From contig JACPIU010000037.1 in the NCBI GenBank assembly GCA_016187935.1, forward strand, positions 62,001 through 126,000: DNA of 64,000 bases, given 5' to 3'. The stretch comes from Bdellovibrio sp. (GTDB lineage Bacteria > Bdellovibrionota > Bacteriovoracia > Bacteriovoracales > Bacteriovoracaceae). Made by a program: the position numbers and the translations under genes. Each line of letters opens with the position of its first letter. The first letter of the stretch is position 1. Below the pieces are notes generated by a model. That model was not told the DNA's origin, searched no databases, and saw only the letters and a list, made by a program, of their open reading frames with translations. This document shows positions 8,941 to 18,829 of the stretch, piece by piece.

Positions 8941-9570
8941 TCATTCCATAAATTGAAAAACGCGTTCAGGTGGCAAGTGCGAATAACGTGTCCATTTTGT
9001 CTTAAAATATTCAAGTTTCATCAGGAAATTAGTTTCAAATTCTCTACTCCCGGTTTTGTGAACCTTGCGTGCCTCACTCACCAGTCTATTCACCATTTCC
9101 TTGGGCAAGATGCACAAACCGCTCAATAGAAAACGCTCGCCTTTATACTCCAACAATCTTCCGGTAAATAAATCCCCCTTTAAAAGTCCCGGGGTAGGAT
9201 TGTCGTTGGACAAAGTCAGTTTGTGCCCATGGTGGAGAAGGTCCTTGATGACTTTCACTTTTTTGAAGTTTTCTCCACCATACTGAAAGAGAGAATGATT
9301 GAGATGGGTGAATGTTTGAACCAACTCTTCCGACAAGGCATGTTTTCGAGAATATTCTTCAATCACAGAAGAGTTAAATTCCGGAATAATATATTGCATG
9401 ACATACCAGTCATTGAAAGCGTTTACACGATTCTCGTAATCGTCATCATCATCGTTAATTTGCCCAGTTAAAATGGTGTACTCTTTTTTTGCCTCAAGAA
9501 CCATGGGATAGAAATCACCACTCGAATATTCTTTCAAGGCCCGTTCGAGATGTTCGAAAATCTCTGCCAT
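8941..9570 (-). CDS. Conserved-looking hypothetical cytoplasmic protein
   Basis: A 209-residue soluble protein without signal peptide or membrane segment, and no family recognised. It is charged and mostly helical in character, with an acidic run IDDDDDDYEN-like stretch near residue 40 and a more basic C-terminal part (VHKTGSREFETNF, KTKWTRY). It sits 24 nt after lepA on the same strand and its stop abuts the start of the GT2-like gene, so it is probably part of a lepA-hypothetical-glycosyltransferase run. No function is proposed. Confidence 0.75.
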   Translation of the reverse strand: MAEIFEHLERALKEYSSGDFYPMVLEAKKEYTILTGQINDDDDDYENRVNAFNDWYVMQYIIPEFNSSVIEEYSRKHALSEELVQTFTHLNHSLFQYGGENFKKVKVIKDLLHHGHKLTLSNDNPTPGLLKGDLFTGRLLEYKGERFLLSGLCILPKEMVNRLVSEARKVHKTGSREFETNFLMKLEYFKTKWTRYSHLPPERVFQFME

Positions 9571-9594
9571 TTCTTTACTCCGCTTATCAAATAT

Positions 9595-11394
9595 CTATTC
9601 TTCAATCTTTAGAACCGCTAAAAATGCTTCTTGAGGCACTTCCACTGTACCCACCATCTTCATGCGTTTTTTGCCTTCTTTCTGCTTTTCAAGCAGTTTG
9701 CGCTTACGACTGATATCTCCACCGTAACATTTTGCCAGAACATTTTTGCGCAAGGCCTTAACGGTTTCACGCGCTAAAATTTTTGAACCGATAGCGGCTT
9801 GAATGGCGATATCAAATTGTTGACGATCAATAATTTTTTGCAGCCTTTGGACTAAATTGCGCCCCTTAAAAAATGCATTGGAACGATGACAAACAATGGA
9901 TAAGGCATCAACCGAATCACCATTCAACAAAACATCGACCTTAACCAAGTCTGCCGCTTTATATCCTGTAAATTCATAATCCATGCTGGCATAACCGCGC
10001 GTCTGACCTTTCAATTTATCATAAAAATCGAACACAATTTCGCTTAAGGGAAGATCATAAAAAATTTGTACGCGATCTTGTGTGATGTATTTCAAATCTG
10101 TTTGCACTCCGCGACGTTCTTCACACAGTTTAATAATTTTACCCACAAACTCGTTGGGAACATGGATGGAGACGGCCACAATTGGTTCTTGAATTTCTTG
10201 GTAACTGCCTGGGTCGGGCATATCTGCAGGATTGTGTATCATGACAGTTGTGCCATTATTCAGAAGCACCTGGTAGTTACAGGAAGGGGCCGTGCAAATG
10301 AGATTCAAACCATAATGTCGCTCGAGCCTTTCTTGAATGATATTCATATGCAAGAGGCCCAAGAAACCACAACTATAACCAAATCCTAGAGCAGTGGAAG
10401 TTTCCGGCTCATAAGTGAACGAAGAGTCATTCAAGGCCAATTTCTCCAGCGAAAACTTTAAATTTTCATAGTCGGTGGATTCAACCGGAAAAATTCCGCA
10501 AAAGACCATGGGCTTGACTTCTTTGTAGCCCGGTAAATTGGGAGTGTCAGCTTGAGAAGCGAGTACAACCGTATCGCCTATTTTTACATCACGTAAATTT
10601 TTTATTCCACAGACCAGCATTCCGACTTCACCAGCGTGCAATTCATCAATCTCAGTAAAAAAGGGTGAATTTACTCCCAATTTGATGACTTCAAACTGGT
10701 GACTTGAGTGTTTCAAGTAAATTAAATCTTTCTTTTTCACATGCCCTTCGACCACTCGGACCAAGATGACAACACCCTGATATGCATCGAACCAGGAATC
10801 AAAAATTAAGGCCTGGAGAGGATTATGATCGCGTCCCTTGGGAGGAGGGATTTTTTTGACGATTGCTTCCAGGAGTAGCTCCACACCAAGCCCAGATTTT
10901 GCCGATACCAAACAAGCATCATGGGCATCGAGTCCGATAATCTCTTCAATTTCTTTACGGACCTTTTCCACATCGGCATGGGGAAGATCTATTTTATTAA
11001 TGACCGGAACAATTTCTAAATTGTTCTCCAAGGCCATATAGACATTGGCTAAAGTCTGGGCCTCCACGCCTTGCGAGGCATCCACGACCAATAAAGCGCC
11101 ATCACAAGAGGCCAGAGAGCGACTTACCTCATAGGCGAAGTCCACATGCCCGGGAGTATCAATAAGGTTAAACTGATAGGTGATCCCATCTTGCGCCTTG
11201 TACATAAGCCGCACTGTTTGCGCCTTAATCGTAATGCCACGTTCCCGCTCTAAATCCATATTATCGAGAAGTCGATCTTGCATTTCTCGTTTGGCCACCG
11301 AATTAGTCATCTCTAAAATGCGATCGGCCAGAGTAGACTTACCGTGGTCGATATGGGCAATTATAGAAAAATTCCGAATTTGCTCTTGATTCAT
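9595..11394 (-). CDS. lepA: Elongation factor 4 (LepA)
   Basis: A 599-residue translational GTPase of the normal LepA length. It acts on ribosomes and membranes to aid elongation or biogenesis under stress. The G1 P-loop AHIDHGKS lies near residues 13-20, the G2/G3 segments include [10 protein letters not shown] and DTPGHVDF, and NKIDLP is G4. LepA-specific features include the absence of domain IV and the C-terminal [17 protein letters not shown] segment. The Shine-Dalgarno lies inside a perfect hairpin that reaches the first base of the ATG, identical to one in front of pepA. Confidence 0.97.
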   Translation of the reverse strand: MNQEQIRNFSIIAHIDHGKSTLADRILEMTNSVAKREMQDRLLDNMDLERERGITIKAQTVRLMYKAQDGITYQFNLIDTPGHVDFAYEVSRSLASCDGALLVVDASQGVEAQTLANVYMALENNLEIVPVINKIDLPHADVEKVRKEIEEIIGLDAHDACLVSAKSGLGVELLLEAIVKKIPPPKGRDHNPLQALIFDSWFDAYQGVVILVRVVEGHVKKKDLIYLKHSSHQFEVIKLGVNSPFFTEIDELHAGEVGMLVCGIKNLRDVKIGDTVVLASQADTPNLPGYKEVKPMVFCGIFPVESTDYENLKFSLEKLALNDSSFTYEPETSTALGFGYSCGFLGLLHMNIIQERLERHYGLNLICTAPSCNYQVLLNNGTTVMIHNPADMPDPGSYQEIQEPIVAVSIHVPNEFVGKIIKLCEERRGVQTDLKYITQDRVQIFYDLPLSEIVFDFYDKLKGQTRGYASMDYEFTGYKAADLVKVDVLLNGDSVDALSIVCHRSNAFFKGRNLVQRLQKIIDRQQFDIAIQAAIGSKILARETVKALRKNVLAKCYGGDISRKRKLLEKQKEGKKRMKMVGTVEVPQEAFLAVLKIEE

Positions 11395-11413
11395 TTTGGC
11401 CTCCTGGCCAAAA
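11394..11413 (-). promoter_or_regulatory. Translation-initiation hairpin of lepA containing the Shine-Dalgarno
   Basis: On the coding strand an 8-bp perfect stem TTTTGGCC/GGCCAAAA closes a four-base AGGA loop. The AGGAGG Shine-Dalgarno spans loop and stem, and the A of the ATG is the last stem base. The same 20 nt occur at the pepA start (20105-20124), with identity extending one base upstream and four downstream. Such a hairpin should modulate ribosome access; this is inference. Confidence 0.6.
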
Positions 11414-11516
11414 TCAGAGCACTCAGAACCATCCTGTCCAAGTCTCTTTCATAATTTCTCTGCGAAAAATGGCACTTCATTTTGTTTTGAATCTTTTTGG
11501 TAGTTATTCTCGGTAT

Positions 11517-12704
11517 TTAGACAAAAGTTTCTGTGGACACTACCATAAGGTAATAATCTAGGGAACTTTCTTTTCCGCGGATCGGAATGACGTTGGCAAA
11601 ACCCTTATAAATGACCTCTTCTTCATGAGTCTCGGCAGCCTTTGACACATCGCCCTCAGCCACTTCAATAATTTCCTCCGTCGGCCTGGACTTTATGACA
11701 ATTTCAGCATTTTCAATTTTTGAACGCCGCTTAATCGCCAGATCATAGGTTTCTGTTATGGAAGCTGGAATCACTGTTTCCTGCAGATACTTACCGATCA
11801 CATCCTCGGATTGCACTTTTAGAAGTGAATAGAGCCAATTATTCATATACATCAACTTTCCCGTAGCATCAGCGATCAAAATTGGCTTTTTTACCAAATT
11901 TGCCAAGGAATCAAATTTTCGAAGTTCTATGGCGACGCGATCGGCCCTCAAATCATCAAAGATTTTGAATGCCCTGATCATTTTATTCATTTCACGTGCC
12001 AGCTCACCAATTTCATCATCCTGATTGTAGTAGATACTGACGTCAAAATTACAATCTTGGAGTTCACGAATAGCATCTTTTATCTTTTTAAAAGGCAGAG
12101 CAATCTTTGTCGGCACCACCAGACCAAGAACAATCGTGCCTAAGAAACCTATGATCAAAGTGATCATCATATTACGTTTGGTTTCGTTAATAATCTTCTT
12201 AATACTTTTATCCCGTTCAATGGCCTTCCCAAGCAGCGCTTCTTGTAATTCAGAAAACGAATCTAGAATTTTATCGGCCAAGTCGGCAATAGAGGACATC
12301 CCAACATTATCTCGGCCATAAAAGGCGGACTTACTTAGAACTAATTTCAGGGAGTCTACATAAGAAACCATCTGGGCAACAATCCGCTGAACTTCAGCAT
12401 CATGATACAACGATTCCAATGAATGAAGTTGAGAAATAAAACTTTCACACAACGTCACTATTTTGCTCACGCGTTCTGGAGTCGGCCCGGCCGAAAGGAT
12501 TTCCCTTTGTTTTTTCAAGATGGTTACGGCGGAAATTCTAATTTCATCAGTTAATAATGTGGCGCGGTTGGAGCTTACCGTAATGACCTCAATACCCTTA
12601 TTCAAAGAGTTGAGAAAATGAAAGACTGTGCCCGACAAAACTAGAACCACGATGTTGGCCACAATAAAACTCAAAACCACTCGTCCGCGCAGACTAAGAT
12701 TCAC
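11517..12704 (-). CDS. Membrane HAMP-PAS sensor protein without kinase domain
   Basis: A 395-residue inner-membrane protein. A first membrane segment lies at about 9-30, an extracytoplasmic helical domain follows to about 172, and a second membrane segment is at 175-197. Then come a HAMP linker (DEIGELAREMNKMI near 235) and a PAS domain (about 262-340, with LIADATGKLMYMN). The C-terminus is a short tail with no histidine-kinase, cyclase, EAL or methyl-accepting module. It lies 21 nt after trkA on the same strand, so it is probably in the trkH-trkA operon and might relay osmotic or membrane state to potassium uptake. That role is inference. Confidence 0.8.
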   Translation of the reverse strand: MNLSLRGRVVLSFIVANIVVLVLSGTVFHFLNSLNKGIEVITVSSNRATLLTDEIRISAVTILKKQREILSAGPTPERVSKIVTLCESFISQLHSLESLYHDAEVQRIVAQMVSYVDSLKLVLSKSAFYGRDNVGMSSIADLADKILDSFSELQEALLGKAIERDKSIKKIINETKRNMMITLIIGFLGTIVLGLVVPTKIALPFKKIKDAIRELQDCNFDVSIYYNQDDEIGELAREMNKMIRAFKIFDDLRADRVAIELRKFDSLANLVKKPILIADATGKLMYMNNWLYSLLKVQSEDVIGKYLQETVIPASITETYDLAIKRRSKIENAEIVIKSRPTEEIIEVAEGDVSKAAETHEEEVIYKGFANVIPIRGKESSLDYYLMVVSTETFV

Positions 12705-12725
12705 GCCATGCTCCCTTGATGCTCA

Positions 12726-13421
12726 TTAATGATCCGCCAAATCTTCAAACAATCGGTTGAAGTTTTTCTCGGCCCCTATTAATACCACTACATCATCAGA
12801 CTCAATGACATCCATGGGCATAGGACTATCATTAATCTCGATGCGGTAAGAAGGACGTCCATCATCCGTGATAAACGGAATGCGCTTTTGCAGTGCCACA
12901 ATATTGAGCCCGTAATTTTGACGAATTTTACTTTCCACCAAAGTCTTGCCTTCAAAACGCCGACCGAGCTTGATTTCTACCAAAGAATAACCAGCAGCAA
13001 AGTTATAACGCTGTAATACGTGGGGGGCAATAATTTGAGAGGCGATAATTTCCCCCATATCCTCTTCAACCTTGATAATGTCTGATGCGCCAATCTCTTT
13101 CAAAACGTGTTCATGCAAACGCCCCGTAGCACGGGCTATAACCCGACCGACTCCAAGCTTTCGCAACATGGCCACCGCCAAGATGGATGTCTGGATATTA
13201 TCGCCAATCGCCACCACTGCCGTATCCACATCGCTAATGTTGATGGCACGCAATGATCTCTCATCAGTGACATCAAGGGCCACGGCATGGGTGACTCGAT
13301 CTTTAATTTTTTCCACCAACTCTTCACTGATGTCTATAGCGATGACTTCTGCACCCTTTTCATGAAGACTGGTTGCGGTTTTTGCACCAAAAGTTCCCAA
13401 TCCAATCACAGCTGCTAACAT
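12726..13421 (-). CDS. trkA: Trk/Ktr potassium-uptake regulatory subunit (RCK domain)
   Basis: A 231-residue cytoplasmic gating subunit of a K+ uptake system. RCK_N is a Rossmann domain with GLGTFG at residues 7-12 and an acidic strand end (AIDIS) for NAD(H)/ATP. RCK_C occupies about 140-225. The single RCK unit and small size are of the KtrA type rather than the double-length E. coli TrkA. It lies 28 nt downstream of the channel gene trkH and 21 nt upstream of the HAMP-PAS gene. Confidence 0.92.
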   Translation of the reverse strand: MLAAVIGLGTFGAKTATSLHEKGAEVIAIDISEELVEKIKDRVTHAVALDVTDERSLRAINISDVDTAVVAIGDNIQTSILAVAMLRKLGVGRVIARATGRLHEHVLKEIGASDIIKVEEDMGEIIASQIIAPHVLQRYNFAAGYSLVEIKLGRRFEGKTLVESKIRQNYGLNIVALQKRIPFITDDGRPSYRIEINDSPMPMDVIESDDVVVLIGAEKNFNRLFEDLADH

Positions 13422-13449
13422 TTTCCACCCTCATTTACACAAAAGATAT

Positions 13450-15189
13450 CTATCCTATAAGGAGGCGTCCGTCTGGGTATTCAACCTTACCACGCCCTTC
13501 GGCACTCTCTCCCACGGCAAAGGCCATGGTTAATGGACCAACACGCCCAATATACATCAGAAGCGAAATCCCCACTTTTCCCGCCACGCTCAATTGAGCT
13601 GTTGCACCTAAACTTAAACCGACGGTTCCAAAAGCACTGACGATCTCAAACATCAAAGTCAGCAGGTTTTGATTGGGTTCTAGCCTCATCATAACCAGAA
13701 CAAAGAAACATATTATTATAATCGAGATAAAGGTTAAACCAACGGACTTAACGACCGTCGATGTCTGCACAGTGCGATCAAAAATGGTAACAGATCTTTG
13801 CCCCTTAAGAGTTGATCTGATCGACTGAACTAAAATAGCAAAGGTCGTTGTTTTAATACCACCCGCTGTTGACCCAGGACTTCCGCCAATAAACATAAAG
13901 AGCATCATCCCATAGGCGGTAAAGGGGTGAAGCGAGGTAAGTGGTATGGTATTAAAACCTGCGGTCCGTAAGGTTACAGATTGGAAAAAGGCAATTTGAA
14001 TCTTTTCAAACAGCGAATAATCGTCGAGGGCGTTTAAAAATTCACCGAAGAAAATAAACAGGGTTCCGGCCAAAAGCAAGAAACCTGTCACAGTAAAAAC
14101 GATTTTAGTATGCAAAGAAAGGCGCATAAAAATCTTTTTCTTCAAAATCATCTCGCGCAATTCGCGCAAAACAATAAAACCGAGGCCTCCCAAAATGATC
14201 AAGACCGCTATCGTGCCATGAATGAGCGGACTGGTGGCATAACTCTCAAAGCTATTGTCCCATAACCCAAAGCCGGCATTACAAAAGGCCGAAATACTAT
14301 AGAAAAAACCGGAGTAGAGGGCCTCTGAAAATTCCAATCCCTCATAACTGAAACCAAAGGCCAAAATAATGGCTCCCCAAAGTTCGATAAAAAAAGTATA
14401 GCGCATAATATCGACAATCATTTGATAAAGCTCATCCATTCCATTTACATCTAAGAGATCTTGCATGAGTAAGCGTTCACGCATGCGTGTGCTTCGTCCC
14501 ATTAAAATAGTAAGAGAGGAAGCGAGTGTCATAAACCCCAATCCTCCCACTTGAATCAGCCCAAGCAGAATCATCTGTCCAAAGAGACTTAAATTATTTT
14601 TGACCGAAATCGTTGACAGCCCTGTCACGCAAGTCGCTGAAGTTGACATAAACAAAGCATCAATAATCGAAACACGCTGATTTTCCGGTGCCGAAACCGG
14701 AAGGGCCAAGAGAAATGTCCCCAGCAGAATTATACCCGCAAAGGAAAGCAAGACAATTTGGGCGGGACTCAAGCGCAAAGTGGGTAATACAGGTTTACCA
14801 CTACGCCACCAGGTTGGTTTCAAGTTTGATGGACTAACTTCGGGCTGCTCATACAACGACAAAATGGTGGAGAGAAAGTGCGCCGACGAAAGCCAAAAAG
14901 CAAATTCCTTATCTCCAAAAGTGATAAAGAGTGGCAGCAGAATAACTAGGGAAAAAATATGACGCCGAATAAAATCTTCAAGGTCCTTTGAAGTCCAGAA
15001 ACAAAAACCGACGACAACGCACAGAACGAAAGGAACGATATAAGTCCCGATGTTGATCACGTGGGCCAACAGACTGGCAGGAATAAAAGCAGGTGCCCTC
15101 CCAGAGAGTTGCAAAGCAAATAACACAATAAACGGCCCATTTAGCAGCAATTCTAAGATAACCGGCAATCTGTGAGAGACAAATCTCAT
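13450..15189 (-). CDS. trkH: Trk/Ktr-type potassium transporter, membrane subunit
   Basis: A 579-residue polytopic protein. After an unusually long hydrophobic N-terminal part (about 120 residues) comes the TrkH/KtrB core, four membrane-pore-membrane repeats with selectivity-like loops. Visible examples are TSATCVTGLST near 183, SAFCNAGFGLWD near 305, RTAGFNTI near 412 and FGTVGLS near 530. It carries K+ (often with Na+ or H+) inward and pairs with the RCK subunit encoded just downstream. Divergent from the RNA methyltransferase at 15288. Confidence 0.93.
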   Translation of the reverse strand: MRFVSHRLPVILELLLNGPFIVLFALQLSGRAPAFIPASLLAHVINIGTYIVPFVLCVVVGFCFWTSKDLEDFIRRHIFSLVILLPLFITFGDKEFAFWLSSAHFLSTILSLYEQPEVSPSNLKPTWWRSGKPVLPTLRLSPAQIVLLSFAGIILLGTFLLALPVSAPENQRVSIIDALFMSTSATCVTGLSTISVKNNLSLFGQMILLGLIQVGGLGFMTLASSLTILMGRSTRMRERLLMQDLLDVNGMDELYQMIVDIMRYTFFIELWGAIILAFGFSYEGLEFSEALYSGFFYSISAFCNAGFGLWDNSFESYATSPLIHGTIAVLIILGGLGFIVLRELREMILKKKIFMRLSLHTKIVFTVTGFLLLAGTLFIFFGEFLNALDDYSLFEKIQIAFFQSVTLRTAGFNTIPLTSLHPFTAYGMMLFMFIGGSPGSTAGGIKTTTFAILVQSIRSTLKGQRSVTIFDRTVQTSTVVKSVGLTFISIIIICFFVLVMMRLEPNQNLLTLMFEIVSAFGTVGLSLGATAQLSVAGKVGISLLMYIGRVGPLTMAFAVGESAEGRGKVEYPDGRLLIG

Positions 15190-15287
15190 AGTGTTATGTT
15201 AGTTACATTGTTCATAGTAATATTCACGAAAATTATTTTAGACCCTTCGTTTAAAGAAGGGAATGCCTTTCAACAGTAGGTCAAGAC

Positions 15288-16430
15288 TTGGAAAAAATCC
15301 CCTTCAAGATTGTTCACATGGATGGTCTCGGTCAAGGTGTTTCCAAAATCCTTGACAAACCTACCTTCATCACCAAGACCTTGCCGGAAGAAGAAGGTGT
15401 TGCCATTGTAACCGGACAAAGAAAAAAAGTAGCTTTTGCGCAGCTAACTTCATCCACCGATTTGCAGAAATGCTCACCTTCGCGTATCCCCTCAGAATGC
15501 CCTCATTTCGATCAATGTCCCGGCTGCCACTACCTTCATACAAGTTATCAAATGGAATTGCAGTTCAAACAAGAGGCACTCAAACGCGAGTTTTTGAAAT
15601 TGAAAATTGCCATGCAAACTCCAATGATTCACGCGGCCGAACAACGTTTTACCTACCGCAACAGGATCACGCTTCACTACAACAAAGGCCAGAATTCATT
15701 AGGTATGGCATCGACTCTTTCAGATGAGATTTTATCAATCCCAAACTGTCGTCTTCCCATACCAGAAATCCAAAAAATTGTGACTGAATTTTACACTGCC
15801 AATACTTGGCACAATTTTGATGGTCCCAATCAGGGACACGTTGAAATTTACCAACATCCGACAAGCGGCATGCATATTTCTGTTAACTTGCCTTATGCTC
15901 AGATGGGTTTTAGTCAAGTTAACCAGTCAATGAATCAAGCATTAACGAATTGGATTGCCCAGCAAACTTCCCAATGCCATTTTACAGATAGTGCATTTAT
16001 AGTTGACCTTTTTGGTGGAGATGGAAACCTGAGCAAAAAGATTGTCTCTTGCTCATCCATTTATGTCATAGATAAATACAATTTGAAGGCGACGCCCAGG
16101 TCAAACAGCACCGCCCAGCAGTTCTTTTCTTATGATTTATATAGTGCTCATGACTTGCGTACCTTGCAAAAAAGCGTGGCCAAGAAAATCCAAACACACC
16201 ATCTTGAATTAATGATTCTCGACCCACCCCGCTCAGGTTTTACCCATTTGGCAACCTTGGTCGCCGAATGGAAACCGACCCATATTTTTTATGTAAGTTG
16301 TTCACCAGATACCCTTATGCGGGATATAAAAAACTTATTACCTTTCTACTCCATCCAATGTACTCATCTGTTTGACATGTTCCCAGGTACATATCATTTT
16401 GAAACCATCGTTCACCTACGACGCTGGTGA
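15288..16430 (+). CDS. TrmA/RlmD-family RNA m5U methyltransferase
   Basis: A 380-residue SAM-dependent RNA uridine-5-methyltransferase. A short TRAM-like N-terminal part is followed by 4Fe-4S cysteines in ECPHFDQCPGC (about residue 68-78) and the fourth in SIPNCRLP (about 153). The catalytic domain has GFSQVN, VDLFGGDGNLS, ILDPPRSGF and the nucleophile region YVSCSPDTLMRD. Whether it acts on 23S rRNA (RlmD/RlmC-like) or tRNA cannot be told. The start at 15288 is TTG with a weak AGG upstream; the next in-frame candidate is the ATG at 15318. A CCCTTC/GAAGGG hairpin (15243-15261) lies in the leader. Confidence 0.88.
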   Translation: MEKIPFKIVHMDGLGQGVSKILDKPTFITKTLPEEEGVAIVTGQRKKVAFAQLTSSTDLQKCSPSRIPSECPHFDQCPGCHYLHTSYQMELQFKQEALKREFLKLKIAMQTPMIHAAEQRFTYRNRITLHYNKGQNSLGMASTLSDEILSIPNCRLPIPEIQKIVTEFYTANTWHNFDGPNQGHVEIYQHPTSGMHISVNLPYAQMGFSQVNQSMNQALTNWIAQQTSQCHFTDSAFIVDLFGGDGNLSKKIVSCSSIYVIDKYNLKATPRSNSTAQQFFSYDLYSAHDLRTLQKSVAKKIQTHHLELMILDPPRSGFTHLATLVAEWKPTHIFYVSCSPDTLMRDIKNLLPFYSIQCTHLFDMFPGTYHFETIVHLRRW

Positions 16431-16584
16431 ATGCTCCTGCAATCTCGGCACCTGCTTCTGTTTCCTTCGGACGCACGGTCTATGCATCATTATGTGTAAA
16501 TAAGCATTTGCGTCTAAACACAAGAAGGTTAGAATAGAAGTAACGCCCAACTGGGTCTTTTTTATTTTTCAGGAGAGAAGTCGC

Positions 16585-17466
16585 ATGAGTTTTTTCAAAC
16601 TAAGCGTTTTTCTGGCGGCATTAATTTTGGCCGCATGTGGAAGTACCAAAAAAGAATTAACTGAAATAGAGAGAAAGGCCGAACTTTATTATTCCCACGG
16701 AACCAAGCTGCTGATTGAAAAGCACTATACCGAGGCCCTTGACGCTCTCTCCAAAGCTTATGCTCTGACACCCAATGATTCTAAAGTACTTAACAACCTT
16801 GGAATGGCCTACTACTTCAAAGGGAAAATGCAATTAGCAGAAGAACATCTTAAAAGATCTCTTGAACTGGATAATAAAAATTCAGATGCCAAAAATAATC
16901 TTGCGTCGCTATTCTATACTCAGGGACGCTTGGATGAGGCCAAAAAAAGTTATCAGCAGATATTGGAAGATCTTGTCTACCAACATCAATACCGTACGTA
17001 TTATAATTTGGCCCTGATTTCATTGAAGCAAAAACAAGTGGGAGAAGCGATCATCTACTTGGAGAAATCTCTCAAAGAGCGTTCTGATTATTGCAGTGCT
17101 TATTATAAATTAGGTGAAATCTACCGCGAAAAACACAGCTTTAATACCGCTCTCGAAAATTTCAAAGAAGCCTATAAGGGTGAATGTTATAACGATCCGG
17201 CGGCACTCTATGAGCAAGCTGTCACCCTCACCATGATGAGAAAAAACGAATTAGCGAAAGAAAAATTCAACGAAGTCTGTGAGCGTTTTTCTCAAACCCA
17301 GTACGCCCCCTTGGCCATGGTGCAACTCAAGAAATTGAACGCTGATTCAGAGGAAAATGTGGCTTCTCAAAAAATCAAAACCAATATGATTAACCCCAAG
17401 GTCATGGATAATAATCAAATTGATGATGAAGTCGATTTGGAGTCTTATGAATCCCCACATTTTTAG
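16585..17466 (+). CDS. TPR-repeat lipoprotein, PilF/PilW-like
   Basis: A 293-residue exported lipoprotein. The signal peptide ends in a lipobox LAAC (Cys18). About four tetratricopeptide repeats follow (roughly 30-230), and the C-terminal tail is polar and acidic. Next to rodZ this is the gene order seen in many proteobacteria (pilF/pilW then rodZ), where the lipoprotein helps secretin assembly of type IV pili. No pilus gene is in the window, so that role is inference. It starts behind a clear AGGAGAG Shine-Dalgarno. A promoter-like TTGCGT (16508-16513), 16 nt, TAGAAT (16530-16535) stands upstream. A weak CCC/GGG hairpin with a T run at 16555-16575 lies in the leader. Confidence 0.85.
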   Translation: MSFFKLSVFLAALILAACGSTKKELTEIERKAELYYSHGTKLLIEKHYTEALDALSKAYALTPNDSKVLNNLGMAYYFKGKMQLAEEHLKRSLELDNKNSDAKNNLASLFYTQGRLDEAKKSYQQILEDLVYQHQYRTYYNLALISLKQKQVGEAIIYLEKSLKERSDYCSAYYKLGEIYREKHSFNTALENFKEAYKGECYNDPAALYEQAVTLTMMRKNELAKEKFNEVCERFSQTQYAPLAMVQLKKLNADSEENVASQKIKTNMINPKVMDNNQIDDEVDLESYESPHF

Positions 17467-17493
17467 AGAGGCAATATAATTGAGAAGAATTTT

Positions 17494-18798
17494 ATGTTAG
17501 AGAATCAAAGAATTCCATTAACTCAAGGCCTGAATAATCAAAATCAATGGATGGGAACTATGGATACTGACAAGACGATAGGCATCCTTCTTCGCGAAGC
17601 ACGGGAGAATAAAGGTCATTCTTTAAAAAAAATTTCCCAGCACACAAAAATTAACCTGACGCTGCTTGAAGCGCTTGAAGAAGATCGTTTAGAAAAGCTA
17701 CCAAACAAGGCCTACGTCGTCGGTTTTGTAAAGGCCTATGCTCAACTCGTCGACTTGAACCCACTCGATTGTATTGAAACACTTAACCGAACCTACAGTC
17801 GTGGATCGAGTCAGAAACCGAAAAGACATCGGACAAATTTGTTGAAATCAGAAGGCAATCAGGATAATTCACCAGCTTTGGCCATGGGGCTGGCCCTTGT
17901 CGTTCTTGTCCTGATCGGATTAACCGTGGTCTTTCTGAATTCAAATAGCGAAAAAATTATTCAAAAACCCGTCGTGATTACCCAAAATCTGACCGAGACA
18001 ACCCCTCTCAAACTCGAGGGAACTCAGGGGCTCACAATTGCCACTGCAAAAGCTCCAGATGAAACACTGTTGAAAAACATCATAGAAACTACCAGCATAG
18101 AAATGAGCATTGCTCCGCCTGAAGTTGTCTTACAAGAACAACTTATGCGCGTCGGATCGGAAGAACATAAGGAAATGTTAAGTACCCAAGTTGCTACCAC
18201 ACCTAATGAACCTGTATCCCCGATAGCAAATACCATTGCTTCGGCACCCATAACGGTAACTCCCGCGGCAGTTCCTACCGTTGCCCAAACAGTAATGCCA
18301 ACAGGAAGTGTTGCACCGGTTAAATTCGAAGCAAAAACGGATGGCTCTAAGGAAATCAATTTTCGCGCCATTACTGATACAATGTATAGTTATGTCGAAG
18401 AAGGTGGCGGCGAAGCATTAGAAAAATACGTGCCGAAAAATATTCAGGCAGCCATTGTAAAAAACAAGCAAAATGTTTACATCACTGCCGTTGATGGTGA
18501 TACTTGGCTCACTTATAAAAAAGACCAAGAACCCGTCAAACGTTTCACCTTGACCCAAAATAAAAGCATTCTACTTCGCGCAAATGAATTAAGAATTTTC
18601 TTGGGAAATGCTAATGTGGCACGTGTTTTTCTGAACAATAAACTGCTTGATATCTCATCGAAAAACGGTATCAAATCTCTGGTCATTCCCAAAGAAAATG
18701 CCTCAAAATATCATTTTCCACTCTTCATCTATGAAAATGGACAGACTTTCACATCGGATGAATATATTCATAAAAAAAATGAGGGCACTACTCCCTGA
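17494..18798 (+). CDS. rodZ: RodZ-like helix-turn-helix membrane protein
   Basis: A 434-residue protein with the RodZ plan: an N-terminal cytoplasmic Xre-type helix-turn-helix (about 24-100, including LREARENKGHSLKKISQHT), one membrane segment (about 129-149, LAMGLALVVLVLIGLTVVFL), a long low-complexity Thr/Ala/Pro periplasmic linker, and a C-terminal DUF4115-like beta domain (about 320-430). RodZ ties MreB to the elongasome and rod shape. The first ATG gives a 22-residue extension before MDTDK; that later ATG (17560) is a possible alternative start. It follows the TPR lipoprotein by 27 nt. Confidence 0.88.
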   Translation: MLENQRIPLTQGLNNQNQWMGTMDTDKTIGILLREARENKGHSLKKISQHTKINLTLLEALEEDRLEKLPNKAYVVGFVKAYAQLVDLNPLDCIETLNRTYSRGSSQKPKRHRTNLLKSEGNQDNSPALAMGLALVVLVLIGLTVVFLNSNSEKIIQKPVVITQNLTETTPLKLEGTQGLTIATAKAPDETLLKNIIETTSIEMSIAPPEVVLQEQLMRVGSEEHKEMLSTQVATTPNEPVSPIANTIASAPITVTPAAVPTVAQTVMPTGSVAPVKFEAKTDGSKEINFRAITDTMYSYVEEGGGEALEKYVPKNIQAAIVKNKQNVYITAVDGDTWLTYKKDQEPVKRFTLTQNKSILLRANELRIFLGNANVARVFLNNKLLDISSKNGIKSLVIPKENASKYHFPLFIYENGQTFTSDEYIHKKNEGTTP

Positions 18799-18803
18799 TT
18801 TAT

Positions 18804-18829
18804 CTTAAGTATCTCCCTTAAGTATCTCC
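18804..18829. repeat. Exact tandem 13-bp duplication between convergent genes
   Basis: CTTAAGTATCTCC occurs twice without spacer at 18804-18816 and 18817-18829, filling the gap between the rodZ and lptF stops and touching the lptF stop codon. The outer bases ATCTTA (18802-18807) and TAAGAT (18830-18835) form an inverted repeat. No T-run follows, so it is at best a weak terminator. Confidence 0.7.

Noticed and set aside
16554-16575. Rho-independent terminator after the RNA methyltransferase gene
   Set aside because: The stem is only 3-4 bp before the T run and lies downstream of a plausible promoter for the next gene; too weak to list as a terminator.
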